Source: Herbaspirillum hiltneri N3 | Lineage (GTDB): Bacteria > Pseudomonadota > Gammaproteobacteria > Burkholderiales > Burkholderiaceae_D | DNA length: 64,000 bases | Direction: 5' to 3' | Assembly: GCF_001267925.1 (NCBI RefSeq) | Contig: NZ_CP011409.1 | Coordinates: forward strand, 2,170,001 to 2,234,000 | Shown here: piece by piece, positions 1 through 10,097 of the stretch | How positions within the stretch are numbered: the stretch's first letter is position 1 | How the letters are laid out: every line of letters begins with the position of its first letter | Program-made: the position numbers and the translations under genes | The notes under the pieces: model-generated | Seen by the model: the letters and a program-made list of their open reading frames with translations, nothing else | Database searches by the model: none | Told to the model about the DNA's origin: nothing

Positions 1-320
1 CCGCCAGGGAATCGCCGTTCGGCAAACGCATCGCGCATGGCTACTTCGTGTTGTCGGCTGCGGCCGGGCTGTTCGTCTCGCCGGCCCCGGGTCCGGTGCT
101 GGCCAACTACGGCCTCGACACGCTGCGCTTCGTCAAGCCGGTCGGCATCGGCGACACCATCCGCGCGCGCCTGACCTGCAAACGCAAGATCGACCGCAAC
201 AAGAAGGACGCCAACGGCGTCGGCCAGGGCGTGGTCGCATGGGACGTCGAAGTGACCAACCAGGACGGTGAACTGGTGGCGTCGTACGACATCCTGACGC
301 TGGTCGCCAAGAAGAATTGA
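1..320 (+). CDS. paaZ: PaaZ C-terminal part (oxepin-CoA hydrolase MaoC domain), 5' truncated by window edge
   Basis: The reading frame is open from base 3 to the TGA ending at 320, with no start inside the window, so this is the 3' end of a longer gene. The visible 105 residues hold the hot-dog MaoC motif with [19 protein letters not shown], then [10 protein letters not shown] and [13 protein letters not shown]. These closely resemble the end of the bifunctional PaaZ of aerobic phenylacetate degradation, whose MaoC domain opens the oxepin-CoA ring while the N-terminal aldehyde dehydrogenase domain, outside the window, oxidises the product. A stand-alone MaoC enoyl-CoA hydratase is the alternative, but the LTCKRK...WDVEV...ILTLVA tail favours PaaZ. 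The ABC transporter genes follow on the same strand after 190 bases. Confidence 0.85.
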   Translation, partial: ARESPFGKRIAHGYFVLSAAAGLFVSPAPGPVLANYGLDTLRFVKPVGIGDTIRARLTCKRKIDRNKKDANGVGQGVVAWDVEVTNQDGELVASYDILTLVAKKN

Positions 321-510
321 TCTTCGCAATACCGGGCAACACCGGCAATACCAGATAACAAAAAGCCTGCGGCGGCGCTCCCGATTTTTCGGAAACGCGC
401 ACGCAGGGCGGAAGGCGGCGGTCGCGATCGATTGACCTGTCGACATCGCCTTCCACAATACTATTTCAATCTGCACGGCGCGCGCCGCCGTGCACCCAAG
501 GAGGATGGAC

Positions 511-1563
511 GTGGACGCAAGTATCTTTGCGGTCCTGGTGCAAGACGGCATTACGACGGGCGCAATTTACGCCTTGCTGTCGTTGGCATTGGTACTGGTT
601 TTTTCGGTGACGCGAGTCATCTTGTTGCCGCAAGGCGAATTCGTTGCCTTCGGCGCACTGACCCTGGCGGCAATCCAGGCCGGCCAGGCGCCCCAGAGTG
701 CGCTGCTGATGGTGGCGCTGGGCGTGGCGACCATCTTCTGCGAAGTGGCCGGCAACCTGCGCCGTGCCGATCGCCGCGGCAAGCTGCTTGGCCGGTTGCC
801 GCTACTGGCGGGTAAATACCTGCTGTTTCCGATTGCCGTCTACGCCGTGACGCTGACTGTCCCGCTCAAGGATCTGCCGATGCTGGTGCAGATCGCGCTG
901 GCACTGGCCATCGTCGTGCCGATGGGACCGATGGTATATCGCCTGGCCTACCAGCCGCTGGCGCATGCCAGTATCCTGGTGCTGCTGATCGTCTCGCTCG
1001 GCGTGCATCTGGCGATGGTCGGCCTGGGCCTGCTGATGTTCGGTCCGGAAGGCTCTAACACCTTGCCCTTCACCGATGCACAATTCGCCATGGGCGAGAT
1101 GACCGTCTCGGGCCAGAGCCTGATCGTGATCGGCACCGTGGTCGCGCTGATCGTCGGCATCTATTTCTACTTCGAACGCACGCTGTCCGGCAAAGCCCTG
1201 CGCGCCACCGCCGTCAACCGCCTGGGCGCACGCCTGGTCGGCATCGGCACCAACCAGGCCGGCAAGCTGTCGTTCACCTTGAGCGCCGGCATCGGCGCGC
1301 TGTGCGGCATCCTGATTGCGCCGTTCACGATCATCAATTACGAATCGGGCTTCCTGATTGCGCTCAAGGGTTTCGTCGGCGCCATCTTCGGCGGCCTGGC
1401 CAGCTATCCGATTGCCGCCGCCGGCGCGGTCGGCATCGGCCTGATCGAGAGCTTCTCCTCGTTCTGGGCCAGCTCGTTCAAGGACCTCATCGTCTTCACG
1501 GTGATCATCCCCGTCTTGCTGTGGCGCTCGCTCACCAGCAATCACGTCGATGAAGAAGCCTGA
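511..1563 (+). CDS. livH: Branched-chain amino acid/aryl acid ABC transporter permease (LivH family)
   Basis: A 350-residue polytopic inner-membrane protein with about eight hydrophobic segments. The opening GAIYALLSLALVLVFSVTRVI and the EFVAFGA stretch are typical of LivH-type permeases of the HAAT ABC family. The GTG at 511 is preferred because AAGGAGG (498-504) lies six bases upstream; the in-frame ATG at 505 and GTG at 490 have no usable spacing. The next gene starts 10 bases downstream, so the three transporter genes form one operon. Substrate is not readable from sequence. Adjacency to paaZ suggests an aromatic acid or branched-chain amino acid, and this is inference. Confidence 0.9.
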   Translation: MDASIFAVLVQDGITTGAIYALLSLALVLVFSVTRVILLPQGEFVAFGALTLAAIQAGQAPQSALLMVALGVATIFCEVAGNLRRADRRGKLLGRLPLLAGKYLLFPIAVYAVTLTVPLKDLPMLVQIALALAIVVPMGPMVYRLAYQPLAHASILVLLIVSLGVHLAMVGLGLLMFGPEGSNTLPFTDAQFAMGEMTVSGQSLIVIGTVVALIVGIYFYFERTLSGKALRATAVNRLGARLVGIGTNQAGKLSFTLSAGIGALCGILIAPFTIINYESGFLIALKGFVGAIFGGLASYPIAAAGAVGIGLIESFSSFWASSFKDLIVFTVIIPVLLWRSLTSNHVDEEA

Positions 1564-1573
1564 GGTGGAACAC

Positions 1574-3376
1574 ATGAAAAACAAATTCGTTTTCTCGGCC
1601 GCTCTTTCTACGATTGCGCCTGTCGTCCTTCTGTTGCTGGTGCTGGCTTTGCCGTTCCTGTCAGTGCCGCCGTTCTGGATCACGCTGTTATCTTATGTCG
1701 GCCTGTACAGCATCGTCGCGCTCGGCCTCGTGATGCTGACCGGTGTTGCCGGCCTGACCTCGTTCGGCCAGGCTGCATTCGTCGGCATCGGTGCTTACAC
1801 CACTGCTTACGTCACCACGCAATTCGGCTTGTCGCCGTGGATCGGCCTGCTGGCCGGACTGCTCATCACGGGCGTCTCGGCGTTGCTGATCGGCGCGGTG
1901 ACGATGCGCATCTCGGGCCATTTCCTGCCGCTGTCGACCATCGCCTGGGGCTTGTCGCTGTACTTCCTGTTCGGCAACCTGGAGAGCCTGGGCAAGTACG
2001 ACGGCATCGGCGGCATCCCGTCGATTTCGCTGTTCGGCTTTGAGTTCAGCAGCGGCAAGTCGATGTATGTACTGATCTGGGTGGTGGCGATCCTCGCGCT
2101 GGTATCGGTCAAGAACTTCCTCAACTCGCGCACCGGACGCGCCGTGCGTGCGCTCAAGTTCGGCTACGTCATGCCGGAGGCGATGGGCGTCAACACGGTC
2201 TGGCTCAAGATCGTCATCTTCGCCTACGCCGCCATGCTGGCCGGCGTGTCCGGCTGGCTGTACGCGCATTTGCAGCATGCGGTCAACCCGACTCCGTTCG
2301 GCCTCAAGTACGGCATCGATTATCTGCTGATGGTGGTGGTGGGCGGCGCAGGTTATGTCTGGGGAGCGCTGCTCGGCGCCGGCCTGATCACCTTGCTCGG
2401 TAACTTCCTGCAAGAATGGCTGCCGGCCGTGCTCGGCACCGGCGGCAACTTTGAAGCCATCGTGTTCGGCATCGCGCTGGTGCTGTTCCTGCAATACGCC
2501 AACGAAGGCCTGTGGCCGTTCATCCAGGCGCGCTTCCCGGGCCGTCCGTCCGCCAGGGCGCCGGACGACGCGCCTGCGCTGGCGCACAAGGACAAGCCCG
2601 CCGCCGGCGAAGTCATCCTCGACGTCAAGGACGCGCGCAAGCAGTTCGGCGGCCTGGTGGCGGTCAACGACGTCAGCTTCTCGGTCAAGGCCGGTGAGGT
2701 GGTCGGCCTGATCGGCCCCAACGGCGCCGGCAAATCGACCACCTTCAACCTGGTGACCGGCGTGCTGCCGATCACCAGCGGTGCTGTCGATTATCGCGGC
2801 CGTTCGATCGCCGGTTTGTCGTCGCGCCAGATCGCCAGCCGCGGCATCGCGCGTACCTTCCAGCACGTGCGCCTGGTGCCGGGCATGAGCGTGCTCGAGA
2901 ACGCTGCCATGGGCGCCTACCTGCGCAGCGACCGTGCGGCACAAGGCGGCGCGCTGGCCAGCATCCTGCGCCTGAACCGCAAGGAAGAAGACAAGATTCT
3001 GCTTGAAGCCAAGCGCCAGCTCGAACGTGTCGGCCTCGGCGACATGCTGTATCGTCCCGCCGGCAGCCTGGCGCTGGGCCAGCAACGCATCCTCGAGATC
3101 GCCCGCGCGCTGTGCTGCGATCCGGCCTTGCTGCTGCTGGATGAACCCGCTGCGGGTTTGCGCTACAAGGAAAAACAAGCGCTGTCCGAACTGCTGAGGA
3201 AACTGCGCGCCGAAGGCATGGCCGTGCTGCTGGTGGAGCACGACATGGACTTCGTGATGCAACTGACGGATCACATCGTGGTCATGGAATTCGGCACCAA
3301 GATCGCCGAGGGAACCCCGGCCCAGATCCAGGTCCATCCTGCCGTGCTGGAAGCCTATCTGGGAGGAGTGGAGTGA
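1574..3376 (+). CDS. LivM-LivG fusion: ABC permease joined to ATP-binding protein
   Basis: A 600-residue fusion. Residues 1 to about 320 are a LivM-type permease ([20 protein letters not shown], then [16 protein letters not shown]). A linker rich in Ala and Pro follows, and from about residue 345 there is a LivG-type ATPase with Walker [10 protein letters not shown] near 380, a signature of the form LALGQQR near 500 and Walker [12 protein letters not shown] near 519. The ATG at 1574 is chosen because GAGGTGGA (1562-1569) precedes it; an ATG at 1550 overlapping livH is the alternative. Fusing M and G fixes their stoichiometry in the complex and is a known arrangement in Burkholderiales. The stop overlaps the livF start (TGATG). 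Confidence 0.92.
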   Translation: MKNKFVFSAALSTIAPVVLLLLVLALPFLSVPPFWITLLSYVGLYSIVALGLVMLTGVAGLTSFGQAAFVGIGAYTTAYVTTQFGLSPWIGLLAGLLITGVSALLIGAVTMRISGHFLPLSTIAWGLSLYFLFGNLESLGKYDGIGGIPSISLFGFEFSSGKSMYVLIWVVAILALVSVKNFLNSRTGRAVRALKFGYVMPEAMGVNTVWLKIVIFAYAAMLAGVSGWLYAHLQHAVNPTPFGLKYGIDYLLMVVVGGAGYVWGALLGAGLITLLGNFLQEWLPAVLGTGGNFEAIVFGIALVLFLQYANEGLWPFIQARFPGRPSARAPDDAPALAHKDKPAAGEVILDVKDARKQFGGLVAVNDVSFSVKAGEVVGLIGPNGAGKSTTFNLVTGVLPITSGAVDYRGRSIAGLSSRQIASRGIARTFQHVRLVPGMSVLENAAMGAYLRSDRAAQGGALASILRLNRKEEDKILLEAKRQLERVGLGDMLYRPAGSLALGQQRILEIARALCCDPALLLLDEPAAGLRYKEKQALSELLRKLRAEGMAVLLVEHDMDFVMQLTDHIVVMEFGTKIAEGTPAQIQVHPAVLEAYLGGVE

Positions 3377-4149
3377 TGAGCAACAACCAAGCCAACACCA
3401 TCATCAATAACGGCGAAGTCCTGCTCGACGTCAGCAACCTGCATGCGCGCTACGGCAAGGTGGAAGCGCTCCACGGCGCCGGACTGCAAGTGCGCGCCGG
3501 CCAGATCGTCACCGTCATCGGTCCCAACGGCGCGGGCAAGTCGACCCTGCTCAACGCCATCATGGGCGCCTTGCCGACCAGCGGATCGGCCAGCGGCAGC
3601 GTCAAGTATCTGGGCCAGGAACTGAGCAGCATGGACGTCGAGGACCGCGTCGCGCGCGGCCTCTGCCTGGTGCCGGAAAAGCGCGAGCTGTTCGCCACCA
3701 TGAGCGTCGAAGACAACCTGCAGCTGGGCGCCTACAAGCGCAAGAAGAACGGCGAAGCCAATTACATGGACCAGATCGACTCGGTCTACGCCTTGTTCCC
3801 GCGCCTGCTGGAACGGCGCAAGCAGGCGGCGGGCACCTTGTCCGGCGGCGAGCGGCAGATGCTGGCGGTCGGCCGCGCACTGATGGCCAAGCCGCAGGTG
3901 CTGATGCTCGATGAACCGAGCCTGGGCCTGGCGCCACTGATCACCAAGGAAATCTTCCACATCATCAGCGAGCTGCGCAAGACCGGCGTCGCCACGCTGC
4001 TGATCGAGCAGAATGCGCGCGCGGCATTGCAAGTCGCCGACTACGCCTACGTGCTGGAAATGGGTGAGCCGGTGATGGAAGGTCCGGCGTCCGAACTCGC
4101 TGCGAACAAGCAGATCATCGAGAGCTATCTCGGTTTCGCGAAGCATTAA
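3376..4149 (+). CDS. livF: Branched-chain amino acid/aryl acid ABC transporter ATPase (LivF family)
   Basis: A 257-residue ABC ATPase and second nucleotide-binding subunit of the transporter. Walker [10 protein letters not shown] lies near residue 50, the signature [15 protein letters not shown] near 155 and Walker [14 protein letters not shown] just after it; the SLGLAP tail of Walker B is typical of LivF. The start ATG overlaps the stop of the permease-ATPase fusion and is preceded by GGAGGAGTGG, indicating translational coupling. No periplasmic binding protein gene follows. The next gene, 50 bases on, is a chemoreceptor, so the binding protein must be encoded elsewhere or shared with another system. 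Confidence 0.93.
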   Translation: MSNNQANTIINNGEVLLDVSNLHARYGKVEALHGAGLQVRAGQIVTVIGPNGAGKSTLLNAIMGALPTSGSASGSVKYLGQELSSMDVEDRVARGLCLVPEKRELFATMSVEDNLQLGAYKRKKNGEANYMDQIDSVYALFPRLLERRKQAAGTLSGGERQMLAVGRALMAKPQVLMLDEPSLGLAPLITKEIFHIISELRKTGVATLLIEQNARAALQVADYAYVLEMGEPVMEGPASELAANKQIIESYLGFAKH

Positions 4150-4199
4150 AAAACATAGCGACGGAGATCGCAAAACAACAAGCAACAGGAGTGGAGACA

Positions 4200-5783
4200 A
4201 TGAACCTGCGTCGGTTTTCTATCGGTGCCCGGCTGGGCGGCGGCTTTGCGTTGATGTTCGTTTTGCTGGTCGCGCTCGGCGCGGCGGTCGCTATTCAGGC
4301 GGCGTCGCTGCAAAACGGTTTGTCGCAGCAGCTCACGCAGATTGCGGCGAACGTACCGGCGGCGCAGAAGAGCGCCATCGCCACGGCGTTGACCAATTCC
4401 GACGCAGCGCGCGGCGTGCTGATGCAATTCGCGATCATCGCCGGCGTGGCGCTGATGCTGGTGTGCGCACTGGCCGCATGGCGCCTGAGCCGCAGCATCA
4501 CGCGGCCCTTGCAGGCCGCCGTGTCGATTGCGCGGCGCGTGGCCACCGGCGACCTGTCATCTAAAGTGGTGGTGGAAGGGCGCGATGAAGTCAGCGATTT
4601 GCTGGGCGCTTTGCAGGCCATGAACCAGAGCCTGCTCAAGATCGTCGGCGAAGTGCGCTCCGGTACTCAGGTGATTTCGGAAGCGTCCGGCCGGATCGCC
4701 ACCGGCAACAGCGAATTGTCGGCGCGCACCGAAGCGCAGGCCAGCTCGCTGGAGCAGACCGCGTCGTCGATGGAACAACTGACCGCCACCGTCAGCCAGA
4801 ATGCCGACCATGCGGTGCGCGCCAACCAGATCGTGGAGGCGGCTTCCGGCTTCGCCGTCAAAGGCGGTCAGGTAGTGAGCCAGGTGCTCGACACGATGGG
4901 TTCGATCAACGACAGCTCGCGCAAGATCGTCGAGATCATCAGCGTGATCGACGGCATCGCCTTCCAGACCAACATCCTTGCGCTCAACGCGTCGGTCGAA
5001 GCGGCGCGCGCCGGCGAGCAGGGCCGCGGTTTCGCCGTGGTCGCTTCGGAAGTGCGCAACCTGGCGCAACGCTCGGCCGTCGCCGCCAAGGAGATTAAGA
5101 CCCTGATCGACGACTCGGTGCAGCAGGTGCAAAGCGGTAACGCACTGGCCGGCCAGGCCGGCGGCACCATGAAGGAAATCGTCGACTCGGTGCAGCACGT
5201 CGAACGCATCATCTCCGAAATCACCCAGGCCGGTCGCGAGCAGAGCAGCGGCATCGGCGAAATCAACCAGGCCATCACGCAGATGGACCGCATGACGCAG
5301 CAGAACGCCGCCATGGTCGAGCAGGCCGCCTCGTCAGCGGTGAAGATGCAGGAGTTGGCGACCTCGCTGGCGCAATCAGTCAGCGCCTTCCGCCTCGAAA
5401 ACCATACGGAAGACGCCGTGGCCATGGTCAGGCGCGCGGTGCAGCATGTGAAGCAGCAGGGCAAGGATGCGGCGCTGGCCGACTTCAGCCGCCCCACGTC
5501 GGAATTCAAGCAGCGCGATCTCTACATCAACGTCATCGACCTCAACGGCAACACGCTCGCCCACGGCGAAAACGCCAAGCTGATCGGGCGCAACCTGATC
5601 GACCTGAAAGACGCCGACGGCAAGCTGTTCATCAAGCAATTCGTCGACACCGCCACGGGCGCAGGCAAAGGCTGGATCGACTACCGCTGGCCGAACCCCG
5701 TCACCGCCGTGCTGGAAGAAAAAACTACCTACATCGAGGAGGTCAACGGCCTGGTGATCGGCTGCGGTATCTACAAAGGATAA
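4200..5783 (+). CDS. Methyl-accepting chemotaxis protein with a C-terminal Cache-like domain
   Basis: A 527-residue chemoreceptor. A first membrane segment (about residues 8-32) and a second (about 76-98) enclose only some 45 periplasmic residues, too few for a usual ligand domain. HAMP follows, then the signalling coiled coil with the tip [23 protein letters not shown] near residue 260. After the signalling domain, residues 400-527 form a single-Cache-2-like module (NVIDLNGNTLAHGEN, LIGRNLIDLKDADGK, GWIDYRWPNP, VIGCGIYKG). This module is normally periplasmic and N-terminal; here it should be cytoplasmic. ATG 4200 is chosen with AGGAG at 4187-4191; a GTG at 4191 is the alternative. It follows the transporter operon by 50 bases and may be co-transcribed. 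Confidence 0.92.
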   Translation: MNLRRFSIGARLGGGFALMFVLLVALGAAVAIQAASLQNGLSQQLTQIAANVPAAQKSAIATALTNSDAARGVLMQFAIIAGVALMLVCALAAWRLSRSITRPLQAAVSIARRVATGDLSSKVVVEGRDEVSDLLGALQAMNQSLLKIVGEVRSGTQVISEASGRIATGNSELSARTEAQASSLEQTASSMEQLTATVSQNADHAVRANQIVEAASGFAVKGGQVVSQVLDTMGSINDSSRKIVEIISVIDGIAFQTNILALNASVEAARAGEQGRGFAVVASEVRNLAQRSAVAAKEIKTLIDDSVQQVQSGNALAGQAGGTMKEIVDSVQHVERIISEITQAGREQSSGIGEINQAITQMDRMTQQNAAMVEQAASSAVKMQELATSLAQSVSAFRLENHTEDAVAMVRRAVQHVKQQGKDAALADFSRPTSEFKQRDLYINVIDLNGNTLAHGENAKLIGRNLIDLKDADGKLFIKQFVDTATGAGKGWIDYRWPNPVTAVLEEKTTYIEEVNGLVIGCGIYKG

Positions 5784-5812
5784 ATACGAGGGATAAAAAG
5801 TCTCGCGCCGCC

Positions 5813-6280
5813 TCAGATCGGCAGCGCCGTTTCGTATTTCACTTCGCGTAGCGCCACGCTGGTGTTGACCTGCGAGACGCCGTTGAGCTTGACCAGCACG
5901 TTGTGCAGGAAGTCGTGATACGCCTCCATGTCGGGCACGATGACCTTGACCATGTAGTCGGCGGTGCCGGTGGTCTCGTAGCACTCGACCACTTCGGGAC
6001 GCATGCGCATGGCTTCCTCGAACTTCTCCACCACACCCTCGGCGTGACGCAGCAGCGAGATGTGCGCCAGGCAGCACACCGACAGGCCCAGCTTGCGCCG
6101 ATCGACCACGGCGGTGTAGCGCACGATGTAGCCGTTGTCCTCCAATTCCTTCTGCCGGCGCCAGCACGGACTGGCCGACATGCCGACTTTTTCCGCCAGT
6201 TCGTTCGATGAAATCCGGGCGTTTTTCTGCAACTCCGCGAGGATCTTTTGCGATGCGGGATCGAGAGGTGAGTTTTTCAT
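5813..6280 (-). CDS. Lrp/AsnC family transcriptional regulator
   Basis: A 155-residue protein with an N-terminal winged helix (ISSNELAEKVGMSASPCWRR as recognition region) and a C-terminal RAM ligand-binding domain (ETTGTADYMVKVIVPDMEAY). Family members are feast/famine regulators that bind amino acids and form octamers. The ATG at 6280 gives the usual family length; an in-frame ATG at 6313 would add 11 residues without a ribosome site. It is divergent from the indolepyruvate oxidoreductase gene across 165 bases, so control of that gene by an aromatic amino acid is a reasonable inference. Its stop faces the chemoreceptor stop 29 bases away. Confidence 0.92.
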   Translation of the reverse strand: MKNSPLDPASQKILAELQKNARISSNELAEKVGMSASPCWRRQKELEDNGYIVRYTAVVDRRKLGLSVCCLAHISLLRHAEGVVEKFEEAMRMRPEVVECYETTGTADYMVKVIVPDMEAYHDFLHNVLVKLNGVSQVNTSVALREVKYETALPI

Positions 6281-6445
6281 TTTGAAGGTCTGATCTGGAA
6301 AGATAATTCCCATTTTAGCGACTATAAAGGCATAAATAGAAATAATTTTTCCGGTTCGAAGTCATATCCTTTCTCTCATCAATGCCCGGTTTTTGACGGG
6401 TTTTCCGGCAGCTTCCCGCCCCCTATTGAGACGATAACGATAACG

Positions 6446-9400
6446 ATGAACTCGGTGACAATCCCTCCCTTCCGGTCGGCCGCTACGGCGCCGGCCCAGC
6501 CTGCAAATCTGCCGGCCGCTCCACTTGAAACGACGGCATCGCTGGTTTCCGCGCTTGCAGATCACGCGCTTGCAGATCCGGACTACGCCCTGGAAGACAA
6601 CCTCACCCGCAGCAGCGGCCGCGTCTTCCTGACCGGCACCCAGGCGCTGGTGCGCCTACTGTGCATGCAGAAAGCCGCCGACGCCGCCAACGGCCTCAAT
6701 ACCGGCGGCTTCATCAGCGGCTATCGCGGCTCGCCGCTGGGCGCGGTGGACCAGGAACTGTGGCGCGCCTCCCGCTTGCTGAGTGCGCACAACATCGAGT
6801 TCCTGCCGGCAATCAATGAAGAACTCGGCGCCACCGCCGTGCTCGGCTCGCAGCAGGTCGAAGCCGACCCGACGCGCAAGGTGCAGGGCGTGTTCGCCAT
6901 GTGGTACGGCAAGGGACCCGGCGTCGACCGTTCCGGCGATGCGCTCAAGCACGGCAACGCCTACGGCTCATCGCCGCACGGCGGCGTGCTGGCGATTCTC
7001 GGCGACGACCACGGCTGCGTGTCGTCGTCGATGCCGCACCAGAGCGAACAGGCGCTGATCGCCTGGGGCATGCCGGTGGTCAATCCCGCCAACATCCAGG
7101 AATACATGGAGTTCGGCCCGTACGGCTGGGCGCTGTCGCGCTTCTCGGGCGCGTGGGTCGGCTTCAAGGCGATTTCGGAGACCGTGGAAGGCGGCGCCGT
7201 GGTTGAACTTCCACCGCTGCCGCAGTACACCGCGCCGACCGGTTACACGCCGCCGGCCGACGGCCTGCACAACCGCTGGCCCGACTTGCCCGGCCTCGCG
7301 CTGGAACAGCGTGTCGACGATAAGCTCAAGGCGGTGCAGGCATTCGCCGGCGTCAATTCCATCGACAAGCTGATCGTACCGGCGCCGCACGCGCGCATCG
7401 GCATCATCAGCGCCGGCAAGGCTTACCTCGACCTGTTGGAAGCGCTGGCGCGCCTCGGCCTGTCGCAACAACAGCTGGAAGACCTCGGCGTGCGCCTGTA
7501 CAAGCCGGGCCTGACCTATCCGCTCGAACGCACGCGCCTGTCGGCCTTCGCCGCAGGTCTCGATGAAATCCTGGTGGTGGAAGAGAAGGGCGCCGTCATC
7601 GAGCAGCAGCTCAAGAACCTGTTCTACAACCTGCCGCAAGAGCGTCGCCCATCGGTGATCGGCAAGACCGACGCCCACGGCGAAGCGCTGCTGTCGGCGC
7701 TCGGCGAGCTGCGGCCGTCGCGTATCGCACCGGCGCTGGTGCGCTGGTTCGGACCACGGTTCCCGACGCTGAACCTGCAACGCTTCCTGCCCGATTTCTG
7801 TGCCGCCGAGTTGTTGTCCAACGACGCCGACAGTGTCAAACGCACGCCGTATTTCTGCTCCGGCTGTCCGCACAATACCTCCACCCGCGTGCCGGAAGGC
7901 AGCCGCGCGATGGCCGGCATCGGCTGCCACTTCATGGCGACATGGATGAAGCGCGATACGAACTACCTCGCGCAAATGGGCGGCGAAGGCATCAACTGGG
8001 TCGGCTCCTCGCGCTTCGTCGACGAGAAGCACGTGTTCCAGAATCTGGGCGACGGCACCTATTACCATTCCGGTTCGCTGGCGATCCGCCAGGCCATCGC
8101 GGCGCGCACCAACATCACCTACAAGATTCTCTACAACGACGCCGTCGCCATGACCGGCGGCCAGCCGGTCGACGGCTCGCTGTCGGTGCCGCAGATCGTG
8201 CAGCAGGTCACCAGCGAAGGCGCAAAGAAAGTCGTGGTCGTCACCGACGCTCCCGAGAACTACGCGCTGATCAAGCTGCCGGCCGGCGTCACCGTGCATC
8301 ACCGCAGCGAACTCGACGTCATCCAGCGCATGCTGCGCGACATCCCCGGCGTGACCGTGCTGGTCTACGACCAGACCTGCGCCGCCGAGAAGCGCCGCCG
8401 CCGCAAGAAGAACAAGCCCGGCCATGTCGCCTTCCCCGATCCGGCGCGCCGCATGATGATCAACCCGGCAGTGTGCGAAGGTTGCGGCGACTGCGGCGTG
8501 CAATCCAACTGCCTGTCGATCCTGCCCCTGGAAACCGAACTCGGCCGCAAGCGCCAGATCGAGCAATCCTCCTGCAACAAGGATTACTCCTGCGTCGAAG
8601 GTTTTTGCCCGAGCTTCGTCTCGGTGCTGGGCGGCACGCTGAAGAAACCGGAAAGCGTCAAGCTCACCCTCGCCGACCTGGAAGCCACGCTGGCCGCCTA
8701 TCCGGCGCCGGCGCCGCACCGTTTCGCCAAACCGTTTGAAATCCTCGTAGCCGGCGTCGGCGGCACCGGCGTCGTCACCGTCGGCGCGCTGATCACCATG
8801 GCCGCGCATCTGGAAGGCAAGGGCGCCTCCACGCTCGACTTCATGGGCTTCGCACAGAAGGGTGGCGCGGTGCTCTCGCACGTGCGCATCGCCGCGTCGC
8901 CATCGGCGCTCAATCAGGTCCGCATCGACCTGCAGCAAGCCGACGCCGTGTTCGCCTGCGACCTGGTGGTCTCGGCCATGCCGGAAGGCTTGTCGGTCAT
9001 GCGCCGCGGCCACACCAAAGTGATCGCCAACGACCGCGAAATCCCGACTGCCGATTTCACGCGCAACCCAGATGCCTCGATCAACAAGGAAGGCCTGCTC
9101 GACAAGCTGGCCGCCTCGGCCGGCGCCGATAACGTCGTGCAAATTGACGCACAGGACACGGCGCTGCGTTTCCTCGGCGACCCGATCGGCGGCAACATCC
9201 TGCTGATGGGTTACGCCTGGCAACGCGGCCTGGTGCCGGTAGGCCTGCCGGCAATGATGCGCGCCATCGAGTTGAACGGCGTCGCCGTCGACATGAACAA
9301 GCGCGCCTTCACCCTCGGCCGCCTCGCCGCCGCCGACGCCGCTGCACTGGACAAGCTCGGCAAGCCGAAGCAGCAGGTCATCCAGTTCGCCGCACCGAAG

Positions 9401-10069
9401 TCGCTGGCCGACACGGTCGCCTTCCGTATCGACTGGCTGACCAAGTACCAGAACCGTGCCTACGCCCGCCGCTACGAAGAAGCCGTGGCCGCCGTCGAAC
9501 GCGCCGAAGCAAGGTTGGAAGACAACGCCTCCAGGCGCCCGATCAGCAAGATGGTCGCGCGCAACCTGTTCAAGCTGATGGCCTACAAGGACGAATACGA
9601 AGTCGCACGCCTGCACGCCGACCCGGTATTCCGCGAACAGATCGCCGCGCAGTTCGACGGCGACTACAAGCTGGCCTTCCACCTCGCGCCGCCGATGCTG
9701 GCGCGCAAGAAACCGGGCTCAGATGTGCCGGCCAAGATGCGTTTTGGGGCGTGGATGATGTCGGGGTTTGCAGTGCTGTCGCGATTCAAGTCGCTGCGCG
9801 GGACGCCGTTGGATGTGTTTGGCTATACCGAGGAACGGCGGCGTGAGCGGGCGTTAAGGGATCGGTATCTGGATTTTGTGTTGATGCTGGCGGATCGGCT
9901 CAATGTTGACAACAAGGGAGTGGCGTTGAAGCTGGCGCAGTTGCCGGAGCAGATTCGTGGGTATGGGCACGTTAAGCTGGCGGCGATGGATAGGGCTGAT
10001 CGGGAGTGGGAGGTGTTGATGGGGGAGTTCTTGAGTGGGTCGCGCATGGATAGGCGTGCTGCGGTTTGA
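6446..10069 (+). CDS. Indolepyruvate (aryl-pyruvate) ferredoxin oxidoreductase, fused alpha-beta form
   Basis: A 1207-residue thiamine-diphosphate enzyme that oxidatively decarboxylates aryl pyruvates to aryl-acetyl-CoA with ferredoxin as acceptor. Visible modules: N-terminal pyrimidine-binding region (GGFISGYRGSPLGAVDQEL, residues about 90-110); TPP-binding region (GDGTYYHSGSLAIRQ and NDAVAMTGGQ, about 535-575); a cysteine cluster (VCEGCGDCGVQSNC and CNKDYSCVEGFCPS, about 675-725) for iron-sulfur centres; and a C-terminal gamma domain starting EILVAGVGGTGVVTVGAL (about 768). The length matches the single-chain proteobacterial form. With phenylpyruvate as substrate it would feed phenylacetyl-CoA to the Paa pathway whose last visible gene opens the window. 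That link is inferred from context. Confidence 0.93.
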   Translation: MNSVTIPPFRSAATAPAQPANLPAAPLETTASLVSALADHALADPDYALEDNLTRSSGRVFLTGTQALVRLLCMQKAADAANGLNTGGFISGYRGSPLGAVDQELWRASRLLSAHNIEFLPAINEELGATAVLGSQQVEADPTRKVQGVFAMWYGKGPGVDRSGDALKHGNAYGSSPHGGVLAILGDDHGCVSSSMPHQSEQALIAWGMPVVNPANIQEYMEFGPYGWALSRFSGAWVGFKAISETVEGGAVVELPPLPQYTAPTGYTPPADGLHNRWPDLPGLALEQRVDDKLKAVQAFAGVNSIDKLIVPAPHARIGIISAGKAYLDLLEALARLGLSQQQLEDLGVRLYKPGLTYPLERTRLSAFAAGLDEILVVEEKGAVIEQQLKNLFYNLPQERRPSVIGKTDAHGEALLSALGELRPSRIAPALVRWFGPRFPTLNLQRFLPDFCAAELLSNDADSVKRTPYFCSGCPHNTSTRVPEGSRAMAGIGCHFMATWMKRDTNYLAQMGGEGINWVGSSRFVDEKHVFQNLGDGTYYHSGSLAIRQAIAARTNITYKILYNDAVAMTGGQPVDGSLSVPQIVQQVTSEGAKKVVVVTDAPENYALIKLPAGVTVHHRSELDVIQRMLRDIPGVTVLVYDQTCAAEKRRRRKKNKPGHVAFPDPARRMMINPAVCEGCGDCGVQSNCLSILPLETELGRKRQIEQSSCNKDYSCVEGFCPSFVSVLGGTLKKPESVKLTLADLEATLAAYPAPAPHRFAKPFEILVAGVGGTGVVTVGALITMAAHLEGKGASTLDFMGFAQKGGAVLSHVRIAASPSALNQVRIDLQQADAVFACDLVVSAMPEGLSVMRRGHTKVIANDREIPTADFTRNPDASINKEGLLDKLAASAGADNVVQIDAQDTALRFLGDPIGGNILLMGYAWQRGLVPVGLPAMMRAIELNGVAVDMNKRAFTLGRLAAADAAALDKLGKPKQQVIQFAAPKSLADTVAFRIDWLTKYQNRAYARRYEEAVAAVERAEARLEDNASRRPISKMVARNLFKLMAYKDEYEVARLHADPVFREQIAAQFDGDYKLAFHLAPPMLARKKPGSDVPAKMRFGAWMMSGFAVLSRFKSLRGTPLDVFGYTEERRRERALRDRYLDFVLMLADRLNVDNKGVALKLAQLPEQIRGYGHVKLAAMDRADREWEVLMGEFLSGSRMDRRAAV

Positions 10070-10097
10070 TGGATTGATGCAGCAATCTCGGAAAATG

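Noticed and set aside
6968..9682. A 904-codon open frame on the minus strand
   Set aside because: It is the antisense of the indolepyruvate oxidoreductase gene and carries no recognisable domain.
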